Assembly (NCBI GenBank): GCA_963691705.1
Contig: OY829538.1
Location: forward strand, 82,156,781 to 82,220,780
DNA from: Viola odorata
Lineage: Eukaryota > Streptophyta > Magnoliopsida > Malpighiales > Violaceae
Direction of reading: 5' to 3'
DNA: 64,000 bases
The position numbers and the translations under genes are program-made. The notes beneath the pieces were generated by a model, which saw only the letters and a program-made list of their open reading frames with translations, was not told the DNA's origin and made no database searches. This document shows positions 61,182 through 64,000 of this stretch, piece after piece. Within the stretch, counting starts at the first letter, position 1. Every line of letters starts with the position of its first letter.

Positions 61182-62429
61182 TGTGCCTGAAAAAAAATCG
61201 AACAAACTAGATATATATGTATAGGTGTTAGTAATTAATCTCTCCCTCACGTGTTTAAACACTCGTGTTTAGGTGTTTAGGTCACTCGAAAAATACGTGC
61301 TCACAAACACTCAACTTCGCGTTCTCCGTGTACCTACACACTTAAACAAGGGTTAGAAAATAAATAATTCTCTCCCTCACGTGTTTAACACTCGTGTTTA
61401 ATCACTCGCAAAAGATAGCCTCATAAATCGCTCAATACATCCACACACAAAGCTTGCTCACCACACAACTCCTTGCCGCAAACAAACTTGTGACTTAGGC
61501 CAAGCGTTCATTCACACTCCCTTCGCAAATGCTCAAGATTAGAACAAGAGGAGGAAAGATTAAACAAGAGACTCAAGGAAATTACAAAGAATCGAGAGAA
61601 AGCTGAAAAAGAAAATTTTCAGAATTCCAAAGAAAATTCAAAATTTTAGTTTTTGGGAAGAAATTTTGAAATTTCGTTGGGAGGGAAGAAGGCTGGAAAA
61701 TTAGGGGTTAAAGGAGTAAAAGACTCAAGGAAAGAGTTAGAAATGTAATGAAAAAGACTTGGAAGTTTAAGACTTAAGAAAATTTAAGTTTAAAACTCAA
61801 AAGGTGTAAAACTCAAGTTTAGGGTTTTAATGATTTAGGACTTGAGTTTAGGACTTGGTTTAGGACTCGGTTTAGGACTCAAGTAAAGGGAAAAAGACTG
61901 CTGGACACTAAGAAGGAAGGAGACGGATTAGGCTTGGGAAAATGGGGGGCTTATTTAGTTGGGAATGGGCAATTTGGTTAGGAAAATTTGATAATTAGGT
62001 CAAAATGTCAAAGATTTAGGGTGAGGTGGCTTGTGCATTTAATGCAAAGAATGAGGTTTGATCCTTGCATGGATGTTGGCCGGCCAAGTGTTCCAATTCT
62101 TTCTTCTTCTTTATTTTTTATTTTTTTTATATATATATTTTAATTGAAAACACTTGGATTAACTCTTGTAAAATAATTTTGGATCAAAACACCCAAAATA
62201 CCAAGAACATCAAGAACACAAGATGAACTTCAAGAACACACCCAAATGATTTTCGTAAATTTTTGATCTTTTGACCTAGCAAAAATGATCACCACAATCA
62301 CTCAATTGCCCACTTGAAATAGTTTTGGAAAAAGACACCTAAAACTCAAGATTTTCAAGAAAGAAAGGATCTAACACTTTTGACGAAACTAGAAAAATTC
62401 GCTAGGCGGCCAAAAGCTCCGCTACCACT

Positions 62430-63633
62430 TGATGTGATCCTGCCTAGGGTTAGTAAGCCGGATAACATATGGAGCTTAAGGAGGATCTAGCCAAGCGAAT
62501 CATCTAACGAACACCATGTCCACACGAAAGAAAAGACACAAAATATGTATATTTAGCGGAGAAATTACACAAAGAGCGATGGGAAGGTGGGAGTTACCGG
62601 GAATTAGAAGATGGATGGAAGGGACGGAGATGAGCACACACGAGGTTGCGAATAATCACACGAACGATTGCTTGATCAAGATATACTCCGAGGGCCAAGT
62701 TGGGACTCGTTTCTATGGATGATCAAACAAATAAAATATATATTTCATTCACAAAAATCGTCAAGACCAATACAAGCTTTGATTTCCCTGAGAGAGATCG
62801 GGAGGAGTAATCTCAAACTCAATCGATCCCTCTCAAGGAATTAAAGTGATGAGCCAAGGCTTAGGTGATATGAGAAGGAGTAAACTCACTTTACAAATAT
62901 CACACAAAATGTCTAAAATCTTCCTAGGAAAATGATACAAAAGAGTTACATATAGTTGGTATGCAAATTGGGCTTGAAAAGCCGAAAATTCGTATCCAAA
63001 ACAGAGGCTGGCGTGATTCAAGTTAAGAGGATAACGTGATCACGTTAGCCAAATTCCCTTAACGTGATTCACGCCAGGATGCCCAAAATTCCGAATCCAC
63101 TCCAGTGGCTAGCGTGAATCACGCTAAGGGCGAGGCGTGATCACGCTAAGGGCGAGGCGTGATCACGCTAGCATTTTCCTCCCTGCGCGCCAGAATGTCG
63201 AGTAGCATAACTTTTGATCCACCCGTCCGATTGACCTAAAACTTGTCCCAAATGAAAGCTAACATCTTGAAGTTTCCATCAAGTTTTGGTTCTCGTAAAT
63301 CGGAGGCCATTTGCTTGTCTATATTCTGGTGGAAAATATGCGACGCAATTCTGACTTGCATAGGACCTCTTGGATGGAGCTTTTGATGTCAAGGCCTTGG
63401 GATGGGTGAGCGTGGCCTGGTGACTTGCTTGGGTTAGATGCGCCTCTACTTCATGGCTTTCTCGGCCATCTTGGGAGTTCCACGTGTCTAGGCCTAGAGA
63501 TTGCGAAGATTTAGCACTCGATCCTCGACCTTGGGCATGATTTACGCGCATTTGCAAGGCTCGGCTGCCCGTGACCGATCCTCTTGGCAATGTGTCAAGT
63601 TGTTCTAATTCTAAGGGGTCCGTGATCACATCA
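62430..63633 (-). repeat. 5' LTR
   Basis: 1204 bp. About 21-22 bp longer than the other LTR because GGGCGAGGCGTGATCACGCTAA is duplicated at about 63128-63170. Scattered substitutions separate the two LTRs, so the insertion is not brand new. Confidence 0.92.
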
Positions 63634-63638
63634 CATAT

Positions 63639-64000
63639 TCATAAAATATTTCTAATTAAATCCATAAATAATTAATTTGTAAATTTGGTTTAAATAAATC
63701 TTATATAATTACTATTTGTAATGATTTTTATATAATCCATTATGAATGATTTATTTAGCACTTGATTGATTTATTGATTTTACTTTTATTATTTAATAAT
63801 TAATTTAATTTCTTTGTTCGTAAAATATTTTAATCAAACTCGTACATAAAATTTTATATTTTTTTTGTTTGTAAATTTGGTCGTACTAAACCCTATAATT
63901 TTCTCTCTTCATAAGCTACGTACATAACTATATAGTTACTCTTTTTAATAATATTTATATCCATTATGAAAAAAGTCAAATTTTGTATTTAAAATTGTCT
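63639..64000. other. AT-rich flank, no gene seen
   Basis: The right edge of the window is more than 70% A+T, with no coding or repeat feature recognised. Confidence 0.6.

Larger units (their letters stand above)
57312..63633 (-). mobile_element. LTR retrotransposon, non-autonomous, Ty3/gypsy-like tail
   Basis: A 6.3-kb element flanked by CATAT (57307-57311 and 63634-63638). LTRs start TGATGTGATC and end GATCACATCA. Orientation is minus. Next to the right LTR the minus strand reads TGGTAGCGGAGC from 62427, a primer-binding-site-like TGG start. Next to the left LTR the purine tract GAAGAGGGAGAGGT ends at 58495. The interior is 3.9 kb without visible protease, reverse transcriptase, RNase H or integrase. 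It holds one long coding frame, broken once. Confidence 0.9.

Noticed and set aside
61182..61262. Extension of the LTR-element protein upstream of 61181
   Set aside because: It begins with GTG rather than ATG and reads through sequence that looks like an intron end.

Overview
This window is nuclear DNA from a dicot plant. The evidence is AT-rich sequence with many GT-AG introns, plant-only protein families (CDPK-related kinase, chloroplast rhodanese, ATX-type SET protein, CCT-motif protein, BOBBER-type NudC protein) and plant transposon families. I cannot name the species. No tRNA, rRNA, CRISPR or bacterial-type gene was seen.

Gene-rich left half (1-42107). There are six host genes, five on the minus strand. 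(1) The 5' part of a CDPK-related kinase (1-4211, runs off the left edge). (2) STR14-like chloroplast rhodanese on the plus strand (5195-7397), divergent from the kinase. (3) A 23-exon ATX3/4/5-class histone H3K4 methyltransferase (7997-18662, 1128 aa) with two GC-AG introns. (4) A CCT-motif protein (21094-24375, 278 aa). (5) A BOBBER1-like NudC-domain chaperone (29325-31629, 300 aa). (6) A large Arg/Asp-rich nuclear protein similar to Arabidopsis At5g53440/HIZ2 (34657-42107, 1279 aa), linked to the m6A writer complex. I rebuilt the exons by reading splice sites; summed exon lengths are multiples of three for all five complete genes.

Between and inside these genes lie transposon insertions with readable ends. 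Foldback elements with 9-bp target duplications (Mutator type) are at 25305-26528, 27361-28854 and 31825-32186. A Stowaway MITE is at 27124-27335. A small MITE family with three copies is at 27958, 43623 and 48700.

Right third (42-64 kb) is a transposon nest. The 5' end of the HIZ2-like gene, with its upstream DNA, is duplicated in tandem (41.56-43.99 kb and 45.26-49.08 kb). The copies are joined by a 1.25-kb palindrome. The second copy holds a truncated gene and a 1.36-kb TA-flanked element whose empty site is preserved in the first copy. Beyond it come a LINE remnant split by a 3.1-kb terminal-inverted-repeat element carrying a broken piece of a signal peptide peptidase-like gene, a hAT-type element with CCGG-rich ends, a perfect 60-bp hairpin, and an almost complete LTR retrotransposon (57312-63633, TSD CATAT, minus orientation). 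The LTR element has no visible reverse transcriptase; it carries one long acidic reading frame of unknown function, cut by one stop codon, with a Ty3/gypsy-like tail.

The host genes do not form a pathway. The most interesting material is the gene capture, the palindromic duplication next to the HIZ2-like gene and the unusual LTR element.
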